Source: Kovacikia minuta CCNUW1 (GTDB lineage: Bacteria > Cyanobacteriota > Cyanobacteriia > Leptolyngbyales > Leptolyngbyaceae). Taken from it: a stretch of 64,000 bases of DNA. Numbering within the stretch: the stretch's first letter is position 1; every line of letters starts with the position of its first letter. Shown piece by piece: positions 35,431 to 45,697 of the stretch. The position numbers were made by a program, and so were the translations under genes. The stretch lies in the NCBI RefSeq assembly GCF_020091585.1, contig NZ_CP083582.1, forward strand, positions 5,466,536-5,530,535, read 5' to 3'. The notes beneath the pieces are model-generated. The model was not told the origin of the DNA, made no database searches, and saw only the letters and a program-made list of their open reading frames with translations.

Positions 35431-35982
35431 CTATGGATTGACAGCCCCCGCAGCCTTAATAACTGTGCGTAGATCAAGACCACGATCGGGGGCAATCTGT
35501 TTCAATTCTTCGGGCGTAATACTGATTGGACTCTTTGCCCGAATTGCTTTCATCCACTCCGTATCATCCACATAATGTCGGTAGAATTTTCCATCCCGAT
35601 GCTTGATCACTAAAGCGGCTGATTCACCCACAGGAAGATAGCTCTGAACACTTCCATCGCAGGGCAAATCAGCCACAACCGGATACCTCTTCTTGGTATC
35701 TGTATATCGTCTCAGGTTAACGGTTGCAACTTTTGTCGTTTTCCGACCCTGAGAGTAAACAACGGACCACAGATTTTGAAGTGCCGGACAGCCCAAAACA
35801 TAGGATTCTCGAATGCCCTGCCCCTCAACCACCGCAATGGTCGGATAGCCGTTTGCCCGAATGTAGCTAACGGAATACGCTCTAGATTGGGCTTGAGCCG
35901 ATTGAGTTTGACTGTTCCAGAGGAGTGGAGAACACAAACTCATCAGCAAACCAATAATGCTACTCCGACGAAATCTGCTCAT
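35431..35982 (-). CDS. Exported hypothetical protein
   Basis: 183 aa from ATG 35982, preceded at 8 bp by AGGAG; a TTG start 24 bp upstream is less likely. The N-terminus (FRRSSIIGLLMSLCSPLLW to QAQS) is a clear signal peptide, with cleavage near AQA. The mature part has AYSVSYIRANGYPTIAVVEG and two Cys (GCPAL, LPCDGS) that could form a disulfide in the periplasm. It ends with a basic-acidic helix region. Function unknown. It lies 45 bp downstream of gyrA on the same strand. Confidence 0.72.
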   Translation of the reverse strand: MSRFRRSSIIGLLMSLCSPLLWNSQTQSAQAQSRAYSVSYIRANGYPTIAVVEGQGIRESYVLGCPALQNLWSVVYSQGRKTTKVATVNLRRYTDTKKRYPVVADLPCDGSVQSYLPVGESAALVIKHRDGKFYRHYVDDTEWMKAIRAKSPISITPEELKQIAPDRGLDLRTVIKAAGAVNP

Positions 35983-36026
35983 AACAGATACTCCTCTCGC
36001 TTGCAAGGATATGTACTGCGATCCTA

Positions 36027-38612
36027 CTACGATTCTTCGTTGGATTCAGTCTCCAGGGCAGCTGCTTCCTCACCGGAAGTGGGCACCAGTGCAACCGCAG
36101 CGATCGCATCATCTTCAGCCAATCGCTGCACCCGTACCCCTGTTGCAGTACGAGATTGGGATGAAATGGCATTCACTGACTGCCGGATAATGATGCCCCG
36201 GTTCGTGATGATCATCAGTTCATCGTCATCATTAACGATATGCAAAGCTGCCATGCGATCGCCAGGTTTACGGAACTTAGTCGCCACAATCCCCATCCCC
36301 GCTCGGTTTTGTAGCCGGAATTGGGACACAGGCACACGCTTACCAAAACCACCTGTGGTCACCACCAGCACCCAGGGACCCAGGCTGGTGGTCATTACTT
36401 CTGCGGCTTCCTCATCGCTTTCGCTGGCAGACTCCAATTCCTGCGCCAGATCCGCGACAATTTGGCTAGGTAAAATCGCCATCCCAATCAGACTGTCGTT
36501 TTTGCGTAACGACATTGCTCGCACACCCCGTGTAGCCCGTCCCAGGGGACGCAGTTGCTCATGGTTTGCCCGAAAGTGAATCGCTTTGCCCAGACTGGAG
36601 CCAATCAGAATGGTATCTTGCTCACGGGCACGGCGAACCCACCGCAGTTGGTCACCCTCCTCTAAAGAAATGGCGATCAATCCATTCGTTCGAATGTTGC
36701 TAAAGGCAGCCAGGGCAGTTTTTTTGATGTAGCCACCCGTTGTCAGCATCACCAGATACTCATCCTCCGTAAACTCAGTCACGGGAATGACGGAGGTAAT
36801 TTTTTCGTCTCGGGGAATGGGCAACATTTGAACGATCGGGGTACCACGTGAGGTTCGCGATCCCGTCGGGATTTGGTAGGCGTTGAGGCAGTAGACAACC
36901 CCGCGATCGCTGAAGAACAATACACTGTCATGGTCGTGACAGGTAAGGAAATGTTCTACCCCGTCGTCCTCCTTCATCCGGGTGCCCGCTTTGCCTTTAG
37001 TCGCCCGGCTTTGAGACTCAAACGTATTCACCGGCATCCGTTTGACATAGCCATGTTCCGTCAGCAGAATTACTGCCCGTTCATTGGCGATCAAATCAAC
37101 ATCAAAAATTTCTTCTTCAGACTGTTCAATCACCGTGCGACGCGGGGTCGCATGGGATTCCTTCAGGGTTGTGACTTCCTCAATGATGATGTCGAGAATG
37201 CGCTCTCGTCGCTCCAGAATATCCCGCAAATCAGTAATTTGAATTTGAAGATCCTCATGCTCCTGATGGATCTTTTCCGCCTCCAGCGCTGTTAGGCGGC
37301 GCAATTGCATTTGCAGAATCGCGTCCGATTGGGCTTCCGACAAACTATAGGTATCAATCAATTCCTGCTTCGCGGTGGGGGCATCTGCCGCATGGCGAAT
37401 CAGATGAATAATGGCATCCAGGTTATCCAGGGCAATCAACAAACCCTGAAGCAAGTGATCCCGTTCTTCTGCCTTCCGCAAACGGTAGCGGGTGCGACGG
37501 GTAATGGCTTCAATCCGGAACTCCAGGAAGACATTGAGGAATTGCTTCAACGTCAGAAGTTGCGGTTCACTGTTGACCAACGCCAGCATATTGGCACCAA
37601 AGTTTGCCTGAAGTGGCGTCTGCTTGTAGAGATTGTTTAAAACAACCCGTGGATAAGCATCGCGTTTCAGTTCAATCACAATCCGCATGCCATCGCGATC
37701 GCTTTCATCGCGGATATCGGAAATGCCATCAATCTTTTTATCATTGACCAGTTCAGCAATTTTTTCGATCAGAGCTGCCTTATTCGTCTGGTAAGGCAGC
37801 TCTGTCACAATGATTGCTTCCCGATCCGGTCGCCCCCGATGCTCGATCGTTTCGATACTGGCAACCCCACGCATAATGATGGAACCCCGTCCAGTCGTGT
37901 AGGCTTCCCGAATACCACGCCTGCCGAGAATTTGTGCCCCGGTCGGAAAGTCTGGACCAGGAATATACTGCATCAGTTCCAGGTCAGTAATTTCCGGATT
38001 GCGAATCAGCGCGATCACGCCATCGATTAACTCTCCCAGATTATGGGGGGGGATATTGGTCGCCATCCCAACCGCGATCCCCGACGAACCATTCAAAAGC
38101 AATTGGGGAACACGGGCAGGCAAAACCAGGGGTTCCTGCTGCGAGCCGTCGAAGTTGTCCGTAAAATCAACCGTTTCTGATTCGATGTCTTGCAATAAGC
38201 CATCAGTGGTGATTGGACGTAAGCGACATTCCGTATACCGCATGGCAGCGGGAGGGTCGTTGTCCACCGAACCAAAGTTGCCGTGCCCATCGATTAGGGG
38301 CGATCGCATCGAAAAGTCCTGCGCCATCCGCACCAGAGCGTCATACACCGCTGTATCGCCGTGGGGGTGATATTTACCGAGGACTTCCCCGACAACACGG
38401 GCGCATTTACGGAAAGGGCGATCGGGGCTTAACCCCAGTTCGTGCATAGCATAGAGAATACGGCGATGCACAGGCTTCAACCCATCCCTGGCATCGGGCA
38501 ACGCCCGTCCTACAATAACGCTCATTGCGTATTCCAGGTAGGACCGCTGCATCTCGTTCCGTAAATCCGTAGGGACGATCCGATCCTGGGGCGGCTCCTG
38601 GGAAAAGGTCAT
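36027..38612 (-). CDS. gyrA: DNA gyrase subunit A
   Basis: 861 aa. Gyrase A cuts and rejoins DNA during negative supercoiling, with GyrB as partner. The breakage-reunion domain is complete: [18 protein letters not shown] near residue 40, [17 protein letters not shown], and [10 protein letters not shown] with the active-site Tyr. The C-terminal half contains the beta-propeller repeats ([30 protein letters not shown]). The GyrA box is in a variant form ([10 protein letters not shown]) that I accept as normal for cyanobacteria. The extreme C-terminus is acidic ([10 protein letters not shown]). Standard length; gyrB is not in the window. Confidence 0.97.
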   Translation of the reverse strand: MTFSQEPPQDRIVPTDLRNEMQRSYLEYAMSVIVGRALPDARDGLKPVHRRILYAMHELGLSPDRPFRKCARVVGEVLGKYHPHGDTAVYDALVRMAQDFSMRSPLIDGHGNFGSVDNDPPAAMRYTECRLRPITTDGLLQDIESETVDFTDNFDGSQQEPLVLPARVPQLLLNGSSGIAVGMATNIPPHNLGELIDGVIALIRNPEITDLELMQYIPGPDFPTGAQILGRRGIREAYTTGRGSIIMRGVASIETIEHRGRPDREAIIVTELPYQTNKAALIEKIAELVNDKKIDGISDIRDESDRDGMRIVIELKRDAYPRVVLNNLYKQTPLQANFGANMLALVNSEPQLLTLKQFLNVFLEFRIEAITRRTRYRLRKAEERDHLLQGLLIALDNLDAIIHLIRHAADAPTAKQELIDTYSLSEAQSDAILQMQLRRLTALEAEKIHQEHEDLQIQITDLRDILERRERILDIIIEEVTTLKESHATPRRTVIEQSEEEIFDVDLIANERAVILLTEHGYVKRMPVNTFESQSRATKGKAGTRMKEDDGVEHFLTCHDHDSVLFFSDRGVVYCLNAYQIPTGSRTSRGTPIVQMLPIPRDEKITSVIPVTEFTEDEYLVMLTTGGYIKKTALAAFSNIRTNGLIAISLEEGDQLRWVRRAREQDTILIGSSLGKAIHFRANHEQLRPLGRATRGVRAMSLRKNDSLIGMAILPSQIVADLAQELESASESDEEAAEVMTTSLGPWVLVVTTGGFGKRVPVSQFRLQNRAGMGIVATKFRKPGDRMAALHIVNDDDELMIITNRGIIIRQSVNAISSQSRTATGVRVQRLAEDDAIAAVALVPTSGEEAAALETESNEES

Positions 38613-39562
38613 ATTGCAAAAAACTCCGAAAACGCGAGCTAACAGCAGCCTTCAAATTGGTTCTGGCGAAAGCCCTCATCGGCGACCAGATTGCGTCTAA
38701 AAAGACACCAATTCAGCCCATTAATTGTACCACAGAAAGACATATAGGTGGGTCTTGGAAGCGGCGATTGCCGTGGCAACCTCTCCAAGAAACAACCTCA
38801 CCACAGAAAGAATTTTCTTGTTGTCAACCGAGAGCGCATCAGTTCACGCGTAAGCACCATCAAGGCAGAGGTCATCTATAATATTGAAAACGTTTTTTTT
38901 ACCCAAAATGGCTGTAGAAGCTAAGGCTTAGACAGAGAAGAGTAATTCGTATACCCCCTTCAAATAAAGTTTGGAAAATCTCGAATTCATGCTTTTTGTT
39001 TGATTTATTTTGAAAATATAAAATTATCTAAAGGTATTCCTTCTGCTTTCAATAAATTGTTTGTTGAATATTTTATTTCAATCCGAATGCTCAATTTTAG
39101 AATTCTTAAAGAATTAAAGTGTGACAGGCTAAAATCAGCTATGAATGGGGATCGATTGTCTAGTGGCTAACAGCCAGTAATCAGCTCTTTACTAACCGAT
39201 AATTGCTGATAACGAACGCAGAAATGCTTCTCAAAAGTCAAATAGAGTTGCTGTAGATTGTATGAGAAGTAACGATTCTCCCATTTAAGCCGTCTAGGTA
39301 TTTTCCCTACCTATTCCCTCCAATTTATTCTTTTGTAAAACTTCTGGCTATTCCTGAAACGGTTTAGCTTAACCTCAACTTATCCTGGTTGTCTGTTCCC
39401 AAAAGAGAGGAATTACGAATAAAATTTAAACAATTTTTCTAAATTTCTTAAGTATATGCACGGTCTTTCCATAAAAGGCGAAATTTTGATTGTCAGAAAA
39501 TACTGCTGACACATTTATTTCCAACAGTCATCTTTGAAATATCTGCATATATGGAGATCAAG
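38613..39562. other. 950-bp AT-rich gap upstream of gyrA and of the CHAP gene
   Basis: No convincing gene of either strand. Near gyrA there is an extended -10-like site (TACAAT, minus strand 38729-38724) about 110 bp upstream of the ATG. The box ACCACAGAAAGA occurs twice (about 38729 and 38806) on either side of a segment (38752-38790) able to fold as CTTGGA...TCCAAG around CGGC-GATT-GCCG. The part from 38890 to 39540 is strongly AT-rich, unlike its surroundings, and shows no repeat I can define. Confidence 0.4.
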
Positions 39563-40549
39563 ATGATGTTAAGTAGTATGTTAAATAATCTTTTGCAGAT
39601 TAACAAAGAACTATCCCTTTCCTCTTCTTTTCAAACAATAAGAGATTTCGTTGGTAGTTCTAATTTGAACGACGATTACCGCTTCAGCCTAATCGGTCGG
39701 AGTAGCATCTCTCTCTCGCTTCAGGATTTGCATGCGAATGGCGATTTACAACTCATTCAAGATCGCAACAATAATTCTCGAATTGATGCTGGGGAAGTGA
39801 TTGCAACTTCAACCCAAAGCGGAAAACGTAGAGAGTTTATCCATTCAATTTTGGATTCTGGTACTTACTACATTCGCGTTTATGCAGTTAGCCAGTGTCA
39901 AAACACAACCTACGGTTTAAGCTTCAAAATGGCAGAAACGGAACAACCTGGCACAGATGTGAGTGATGGTGGTAAAGAAAATATTGTTCCTCCTGTTGTT
40001 GTTCCTCCTGTTGTTGTTCCTCCTGTTGTTGTTCCTCCTGTTGTTGTTCCTCCTGTTGTTGTTCCTCCACCCATTTCTGGCAAAACCGGTCCTGAGGATC
40101 TTTTTGCACTTTCTTCAAGTCAGCAGCAGATCCGATTGGGCGTTAATTTACAAGCTACAAGCTATCAGGCAAGCGGTAATAGCTTTGTTCGGGCAAATAA
40201 CGATTCTACTTTTTGGTGTACCGAATATGCTTATGGAAGAGCGATAGAAAAGGGTTTGTTTAGTGATGGGCAGGGAATTGGAGGAACTATTTGGGGAAAT
40301 GCGGATTCCTGGGATGACCACATTGGTTTAAGCAATGTGAAATCTCAAGCTAGAGCGAATAGCTTTATCATTTGGGATTCTAATCAAGCAGGGGCAAGTA
40401 GTTTTGGGCATGTTGGTTTCGTTGAGGAAGTTTACTCCGACGGTTCCTTCCTGATTTCAGAAGCAAACTGGAATGGGTTAGATTTTAATCTACGCTTAAT
40501 CAATCCGGGATCTGTAGCGTACAATCAAGCGAAGTTCATTTATCTCTAA
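39563..40549 (+). CDS. PPC-domain protein with Pro-Val repeats and C-terminal CHAP amidase/peptidase domain
   Basis: 328 aa from ATG 39563, which has GGAG 6 bp upstream (the ATG at 39551 has none). Residues ~25-125 form a bacterial pre-peptidase C-terminal (PPC) domain (DYRFSLIGRSSISLSL, LDSGTYYIRVYAV). A linker of five PPVVV units follows. The last ~130 residues are a CHAP domain with the catalytic Cys in STFWCTEYAYGRA, the His in SSFGHVGFVEEV and a polar residue in ISEANWN. CHAP enzymes hydrolyse peptidoglycan peptides. No classical signal peptide, so export by another route is implied. It faces another PPC protein on the opposite strand. Confidence 0.85.
   Translation: MMLSSMLNNLLQINKELSLSSSFQTIRDFVGSSNLNDDYRFSLIGRSSISLSLQDLHANGDLQLIQDRNNNSRIDAGEVIATSTQSGKRREFIHSILDSGTYYIRVYAVSQCQNTTYGLSFKMAETEQPGTDVSDGGKENIVPPVVVPPVVVPPVVVPPVVVPPVVVPPPISGKTGPEDLFALSSSQQQIRLGVNLQATSYQASGNSFVRANNDSTFWCTEYAYGRAIEKGLFSDGQGIGGTIWGNADSWDDHIGLSNVKSQARANSFIIWDSNQAGASSFGHVGFVEEVYSDGSFLISEANWNGLDFNLRLINPGSVAYNQAKFIYL
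39989..40063. repeat. Five 15-bp units coding PPVVV
   Basis: CCTCCTGTTGTTGTT is repeated five times exactly and encodes the linker of the CHAP protein. Exact identity points to recent expansion or slippage; copy number is likely variable between strains. Confidence 0.95.
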
Positions 40550-40605
40550 ACAAATTAGCCCGCAGCTGTACAGCAACCCTGAATCATTTGTGATAATAAG
40601 GTGCT

Positions 40606-40642
40606 TTTTGAGAAGGGTTTTCCCTGGAAACCTTTCTCAAAA
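40606..40642. terminator. Hairpin terminator downstream of the CHAP gene
   Basis: TTTTGAGAA and TTCTCAAAA pair around GGGTTT/AAACC with a short loop, 57 bp after the CHAP stop. It is A/T-flanked on both sides, so it can work in both directions between the convergent genes. Confidence 0.6.
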
Positions 40643-40827
40643 CCTAAATTAGGAGCGTCATAGATAGCTTCAACCTTGTGCAAGGTACCAACATCAATGA
40701 AAACAAACCATAAACTCCTGAATTCTTATGCCCAAGGGTTTATGGTTTAGTAATTCTTAAAAGATAAAATCAGGGAATCTGAGAGCGAAGGATATAAGCC
40801 TCAGATTATACAGCGATCCTATTTGGA

Positions 40828-40864
40828 TTGTGAGAAAGGATTCCGATGGAATCCTTTCTCACAA
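40828..40864. terminator. Perfect 17-bp stem hairpin between convergent genes
   Basis: TTGTGAGAAAGGATTCC (40828-40844) pairs perfectly with GGAATCCTTTCTCACAA (40848-40864) around a 3-nt loop. It lies 32 bp beyond the stop of the minus-strand FG-GAP protein and is a likely terminator for it. The sequence around it (ACAGCGATCC) resembles that before the first hairpin (ACAGCAACCC), so the two may derive from one element. Confidence 0.65.
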
Positions 40865-40896
40865 AGCCTCTCCATCTCACAACTGATTTAGGACTG

Positions 40897-43389
40897 TTAT
40901 AGAACCTGATTATTGGGAGCATTTATGATGTCGATATAGTCATAGTCAATGTATTGACCAATGACTCGACCATAATTGGAGTTGTTTTCAATTCCACCTG
41001 AACTTTCAAGAACCCCTCCTAAAACGTTCAGTTCCATAACAACGTAATAGCGCCCATTTCCTCTCCAACCATCCCAACTGACATCGGGAAGGACGAGCGG
41101 TGTGACTGAGAACGTAGAGCCAGTAACGGTGTTATTGCTGTTGAAGTCGCGGAAACTATTGGCAGCGATCGTTTGAACTGAGAGAACACCTGCAAAAGGA
41201 GCGTCGCTACCGTCATAAATATCATCATTCGAGAAGTAAAACCGTACAAAGAATTTAGCGTTTGAATCGGTACTTGTGGCAACGTTACCAATATTTTTGA
41301 TTGTGCCCGATAGCTGGATTGATTGACTAGGGGCGGCAGAAGTTTGAGAGATATTGAGTCCACCTCCTATAACATCAGGTCTGATCGTATCTTTAATCCC
41401 CAGCGCTGTTACAACCGTATTGTTGACTTCAATTGATTCAGCAACCTGATTGTCTGAATCAATTAGCATGCCGATATAGTAGGTTTGGTCTCCTCCCCAG
41501 AAGGAAGCGTCTTGAGCAGGAACAGCAACGTTAATGGAGCTGGAGTAGGTCTGACCAACTGCCAGGTTATTAATTGCAACGATCGCGTCACCCAAGACGT
41601 TGCTATTGTTATCGACCTGAGACAACAGGAGGTCATTGGTACTTGAAATAACGTTATCTCGTGATAGATAGAAATTCACTTTGAACTGGCTTGGAGTGAA
41701 GGTCGCACTATTGTTTTTCACCTGATAGTTAATTTGAATGGATGGTACGTATGAACTGGTACCAGTTTTAAGGCTAATGCTTGGAGTTGTAGTTCCAGGC
41801 AAATTCGCCCCTCCTATTCGCTTGATGTTGAACGTTGAGTCGGGTAGAAGATCAATGGGTTGTCCCACCGCTGCACCCAGGCTCAATCGGTAGGGTGTTG
41901 TTAGGGTTTCGGAATTAGGTGTAAAGATGCGCAGGAAGTAGGTGCCTGCGGCTAAGTTCTGGTTTTGGAATTGTTCGTCAGCAGTTCCTAAGTTGAGTGA
42001 GTCGTACTTCACATCACTGGCATCGTATAAGCCATTGTTGTTGGTATCCCAAATCAACCAAACGTCCGCATTGGCTGTTAAACCCGTGAGGGTCATGTTT
42101 AAGGTGCTGGCTGCTTGCAGTTTGAATTTGTAGTAATCGTTGCGATCGGCTGAGCCACCGATTTGGTCTCCGTAGTCACCTGTGGCGTTGAGTGTCCCAA
42201 TATCAAATGCTGTACCCAGGGAATTGCCTGCCAGATCGACATTTGCCGGGGTCATGGCTGCGGTCGCAATTTTCCAGTTTGCATCGCTAACATTGGTAAT
42301 GAAGGAGGCTGTCACGTAGGATACTCCATTCATTTGCCAGACAACGCTGGCATTTGTCCCGCCAGATTCTTTTCGCCAGATCAGGTCGAGCTTGCCATCA
42401 TTTGTTAGGTCTGCCGCTCCAGCTAGGGACCAACTGGTGGCAAGTGTTGGTAATGAAACACTGTAAGAAAGGCTTGAGCCATTCATCACCCAGAGGGCGT
42501 TTTGACCCGTGGAATAGTTACGCCATAGCAGGTCTACCTTACCGTCCTGGTTAAAATCTCCAACTGCATCAATTCGATAGTTGGCATTCGTGAAATCTTG
42601 CAGAGAAACTGCGGTTCTATAGGTCAGACCATTCATCAACCAGATTAAGTTCTGCCCTGTCGCATTATTCCGCCATACGATATCCGTTTTGCCGTCTCCG
42701 TCAAAATCTGTTGCCCCGACAATTTTGAAATTAGTGTTGGTGACTGAGGTAAAGGATGTTGCCGATCGATAGGTCGTGCCATCCATCAGCCAGATGGCAT
42801 TTTGTCCAGTCGCATAATTCCGCCAGATATAGTCCGGAGCCGTGTCACCATCCATATCTCCTGTTGCTTCAAGCTTCCAGTTAGAGTCACGGACTGAAGT
42901 GGTGGCTGCTGAGGTTCCAATACTGGTGCCATTCATCAACCAGATTGCGTTCTGACCTGTGGAATAATTTCGCCAGAGAAGGTCAGTTCGGGAGGTGGAG
43001 AGGGTACTGACACTCAGCGTATACTGATCGACGACGGTGCTGCCATTAGAAGTGTAGACACGGATATAGTAGTCGCCAGCTTCTAGGGGAGAGCCTGAGA
43101 TAATTGATTCTGCCAGGGCACTTCCATTTGAGGAGCCTTGCATGGAGTTGCCGTCATTGTCGAGCAACTCTAGATCGGCATTGCCGGTCAGGCCGTTGAG
43201 TGTGAGGATGAGGCTACTACGTTGAGTCAGCTGCAAGTGAAAGTAGTCGTTAGTATCGTTAGTATCGAGTGAGTAACCAGGATCACCTCCGGTTGTAGCT
43301 TTGGAGAAAACCTGGGTAGTAAAACCAGAGGTAATCAGCCTCTGGGTTGCTGCTGCACTATTGTCAAATATGCCACTCTTGTCAGCCAT
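40897..43389 (-). CDS. Exoprotein with PPC domains, FG-GAP-like repeats and CARDB-like domains
   Basis: 830 aa. Residues ~20-135 and ~390-510 are PPC domains (NDYFHLQLTQRSSLILTLNG and RNDYYKFKLQAASTLNMTLT). Between them five repeats of about 48 residues read DLLWRNYSTGQNAIWLMNG with Ca-binding-type DxDGDG loops (ATDFDGDGKTDIVW), like FG-GAP/VCBS propeller blades. The last third (~520-830) has two CARDB-like, adhesion-type beta domains. There is no N-terminal signal peptide, so type I or other leaderless secretion is likely. It is probably a secreted or sheath-bound adhesin. The start at 43389 gives MADKSGIFDNSAA. Confidence 0.85.
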   Translation of the reverse strand: MADKSGIFDNSAAATQRLITSGFTTQVFSKATTGGDPGYSLDTNDTNDYFHLQLTQRSSLILTLNGLTGNADLELLDNDGNSMQGSSNGSALAESIISGSPLEAGDYYIRVYTSNGSTVVDQYTLSVSTLSTSRTDLLWRNYSTGQNAIWLMNGTSIGTSAATTSVRDSNWKLEATGDMDGDTAPDYIWRNYATGQNAIWLMDGTTYRSATSFTSVTNTNFKIVGATDFDGDGKTDIVWRNNATGQNLIWLMNGLTYRTAVSLQDFTNANYRIDAVGDFNQDGKVDLLWRNYSTGQNALWVMNGSSLSYSVSLPTLATSWSLAGAADLTNDGKLDLIWRKESGGTNASVVWQMNGVSYVTASFITNVSDANWKIATAAMTPANVDLAGNSLGTAFDIGTLNATGDYGDQIGGSADRNDYYKFKLQAASTLNMTLTGLTANADVWLIWDTNNNGLYDASDVKYDSLNLGTADEQFQNQNLAAGTYFLRIFTPNSETLTTPYRLSLGAAVGQPIDLLPDSTFNIKRIGGANLPGTTTPSISLKTGTSSYVPSIQINYQVKNNSATFTPSQFKVNFYLSRDNVISSTNDLLLSQVDNNSNVLGDAIVAINNLAVGQTYSSSINVAVPAQDASFWGGDQTYYIGMLIDSDNQVAESIEVNNTVVTALGIKDTIRPDVIGGGLNISQTSAAPSQSIQLSGTIKNIGNVATSTDSNAKFFVRFYFSNDDIYDGSDAPFAGVLSVQTIAANSFRDFNSNNTVTGSTFSVTPLVLPDVSWDGWRGNGRYYVVMELNVLGGVLESSGGIENNSNYGRVIGQYIDYDYIDIINAPNNQVL

Positions 43390-43627
43390 TGCTTATTCCT
43401 CCGCGAACTCCTGCTTATACTTCCCTGAATTAATTAGCTGGAAACAGAGGAATAGAAGCTTTATATAAACTTCTTAGTCAGGTTAATTTTCGTTAGGAAC
43501 TCAGTATTTTTACGCAATCAATCAGCTTTTAAGATTTGGCTTCGATTTGACAGTAAATTCGGTAAATACGGATGAATTTCTCCTTAAAAGATTTTTCTGC
43601 TTAAACTTTGTAAATGAAGAAGTAGCT

Positions 43628-44230
43628 ATGTCGCACTCACCTCAGTGGTCGCTTTCCTGCCATAATCTTTTTCCAACACCATTATTTGTTTTTAGTTTAG
43701 AGAACCATGAAGGGCTTAATCTTCAACTTTTGGAGCTGATTGGTCAGCTAAAGCGTTCGGACCCCGGTTATACCGCTTCTAATGTATTGGGTTGGCACAG
43801 TAGGGGTAATCTGTTTGAGCTGAAGGAAATGCAGCCCTTTAAGGAGCTTGTGGATCGGGCGATCGCAGAGGTTGCCCAGGTAACGGGTTATTCAGGTGTC
43901 AAAATTACCCCAGCTAATTGTTGGGCGAACGTAAATCCAAAGTACGCCAGTAATAAAATTCATGACCATGCAAACTGTCTTTTTAGTGGGGTTTACTATG
44001 TGAAAACCCCACCGAAATGCGGTGAGCTAATGTTTTACGATCCTCGAAGTGCAAGGACTTTTTATAAACCCCTCGTTAGCGATTTCACAGCCTATACCGC
44101 TGATGCAATTTCCCATGTGGCAGAAGCAGGGTTATTACTTATCTTTCCCAGTTGGTTAAAGCACGGGGTGGAGCCAAATTTAAGTGACGAAGAAAGGGTA
44201 AGCATTAGTTTTAACTACATTTTTGGCTGA
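43628..44230 (+). CDS. 2OG-Fe(II) oxygenase family protein (TIGR02466-like)
   Basis: 200 aa from ATG 43628 (MSHSPQWSLSCHNLFPTPLF); the frame is open 27 codons upstream without a domain. The middle reads WANVNPKYASNKIHDHANC then LFSGVYYVKTPPKCGEL, with the metal ligands in IHDH. The end reads PSWLKHGVEPNLSDEERVSI with the distal His and the Arg that binds 2-oxoglutarate. The length and order match TIGR02466. The substrate is unknown. An IS256 element begins 21 bp after its stop, without damaging it. Confidence 0.85.
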   Translation: MSHSPQWSLSCHNLFPTPLFVFSLENHEGLNLQLLELIGQLKRSDPGYTASNVLGWHSRGNLFELKEMQPFKELVDRAIAEVAQVTGYSGVKITPANCWANVNPKYASNKIHDHANCLFSGVYYVKTPPKCGELMFYDPRSARTFYKPLVSDFTAYTADAISHVAEAGLLLIFPSWLKHGVEPNLSDEERVSISFNYIFG

Positions 44231-44251
44231 ACAGTTGGTTAACCACAGATT

Positions 44252-45629
44252 GTTAGTGTCACGAATTTTTCGCCACGGTTTTACGGTCATGTTTGGCATG
44301 ATCACGCTCAATCACGAGGAAAAAGACAGTGAGGCAACTCGTTTCATGCGGGAATGCCCCAATTTCATCTGACTTGGTGCGAAATTCTCGAAATAGCCGC
44401 TCCAAATGATTAGTGGTGCGAATATGCCGATGCAGGTTTGGTGCAAATTGATAGAAAGTCAGGGTCAACTCTAGATCGCGTTGAAAGACTTGGATGGCTT
44501 TGGGTTCTTGTGTTTCCCATTTGGTGATGAATTGCTCTAACCGTTGCCTTGCCTGCTCCAAAGTCTCTGCATTGTAGATTTGATAAGCCTCAGAGGCAAT
44601 TTCAAATCGACGCTGCCGTTTGGCATCTTCCCGCTTCAGGGGTTGTTCCTGCTCATCGGTTTTCGGCAAATCCTCATAACTCAAATAGCGCTCAATCCCT
44701 CGGATTTTGTGCGTGATACAGCGTTGCTGTTGGGCCTGGGGCAAGGTCTTTTTCAACGCCTTGGGCAATCCCAAACTGCCATCACTGACCACTAATTTCA
44801 CCGCATCGGCTTGCAGTCCTCGGGCGATTAAATGCTCAAACAAGGCCTCCCACTCTGCTTCTCCTTCGTCGGAGGCAATCTCATAATGCAGGATTTCATA
44901 AGACCCATCCTCCCAGACGGCTAGAACTGCCAAAATTACCCGTTCTTCGGCCTGCCGACTTTGTCGCAGATGTCCTGCCCGGTCTAGCTTAAACGCTTCT
45001 CGGGTATATTGAATCTCTACCCACACCCCATCGACGATTAATATCGCAGGGGTTTTGCCAATCGGGGCTAAGCGACGAGTGTCTAAGTGTTGCTGAATCT
45101 GGAGGGTGACTTGGTTCACAGCACTGCGGGAAAGCACATGTCCTATGAGAAAATATAGCGCCTCTTGCAAATCTCTCAACGACAGTCCCATCACATACAA
45201 ACAACACAACCAGTTGAGCAGGTTGCCTAAGCCCCGTTGGTAACGTTGGAGAATCTGCCACTCTCGTTCTGGGTTGCGTTCTCGTAATTTCGGAACTCGC
45301 AAATCCTTCACCTGGCCATACTGGGTATCGAGTCTCCGTTGAAAATACCCGGAACGTCGAGGTCGATCGTCTCCCATTTTGGCTAGTTCTGCCTTGAGTT
45401 CCTCTTTCAGTGCGCTCTCCAAGGTGATTTTGACGGCACTGATGACGGCCTCTCTGAGGGCCTGTTCTAACGCCTCATCCAGTTCAGGTTGAAAACTGAC
45501 GGCTTTGACTCGATGGATTTGTTGTTCTCGTTGGGCTATGGTCATGGGAAGCTCCCCTCTCGATGGAGTTCCTCTACTGTCACTGAATCTTTTTTCTCTG
45601 TCTAATGGCGAAAAATTCGTGACACTAAC
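44252..45629 (-). mobile_element. Complete IS256-family insertion sequence (1,378 bp)
   Basis: Imperfectly bounded only by single-base ambiguity: the left end GTTAGTGTCACGAATTTTTC (44252) and the right end GAAAAATTCGTGACACTAAC (45629) are exact reverse complements, extending to 24 bp. The host heptamer ACAGATT is duplicated at 44245-44251 and 45630-45636 (8 bp, CACAGATT, if one terminal G is counted out). It carries one transposase gene. Intact ends and an uninterrupted gene imply a recent insertion. Confidence 0.93.
44259..45545 (-). CDS. IS256-family transposase (mutator type)
   Basis: 428 aa, standard for IS256/Transposase_mut. It catalyses DDE-type cut and joining of the element. Recognisable parts are GDDRPRRSGYFQRRLDTQYG, VPKLRERNPEREWQILQRYQ, LIVDGVWVEIQYTREAFKL (first Asp), KLVVSDGSLGLPKALKKTLP (second Asp), CITHKIRGIERYL and RTTNHLERLFREFRTKSDEI with the Glu. 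The ATG is at 45545 and the stop is only 7 bp from the left end of the element. Confidence 0.96.
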   Translation of the reverse strand: MTIAQREQQIHRVKAVSFQPELDEALEQALREAVISAVKITLESALKEELKAELAKMGDDRPRRSGYFQRRLDTQYGQVKDLRVPKLRERNPEREWQILQRYQRGLGNLLNWLCCLYVMGLSLRDLQEALYFLIGHVLSRSAVNQVTLQIQQHLDTRRLAPIGKTPAILIVDGVWVEIQYTREAFKLDRAGHLRQSRQAEERVILAVLAVWEDGSYEILHYEIASDEGEAEWEALFEHLIARGLQADAVKLVVSDGSLGLPKALKKTLPQAQQQRCITHKIRGIERYLSYEDLPKTDEQEQPLKREDAKRQRRFEIASEAYQIYNAETLEQARQRLEQFITKWETQEPKAIQVFQRDLELTLTFYQFAPNLHRHIRTTNHLERLFREFRTKSDEIGAFPHETSCLTVFFLVIERDHAKHDRKTVAKNS

Positions 45630-45668
45630 ACAGATTCAATCCACAGCTTGATGCTGTTGCATAGCAAA

Positions 45669-45697
45669 ATAGAGACGTTTCGCTGGAACGTCTCTAT
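45669..45697. repeat. Palindromic REP-like hairpin
   Basis: ATAGAGACGTT and AACGTCTCTAT form an 11-bp perfect stem around TCGCTGG. It is a common palindrome type in cyanobacteria. It is followed directly by four 14-bp repeats. Confidence 0.7.

Noticed and set aside
35776-36579. 267-codon plus-strand frame across the end of gyrA
   Set aside because: Antisense shadow of gyrA and of the exported protein gene.
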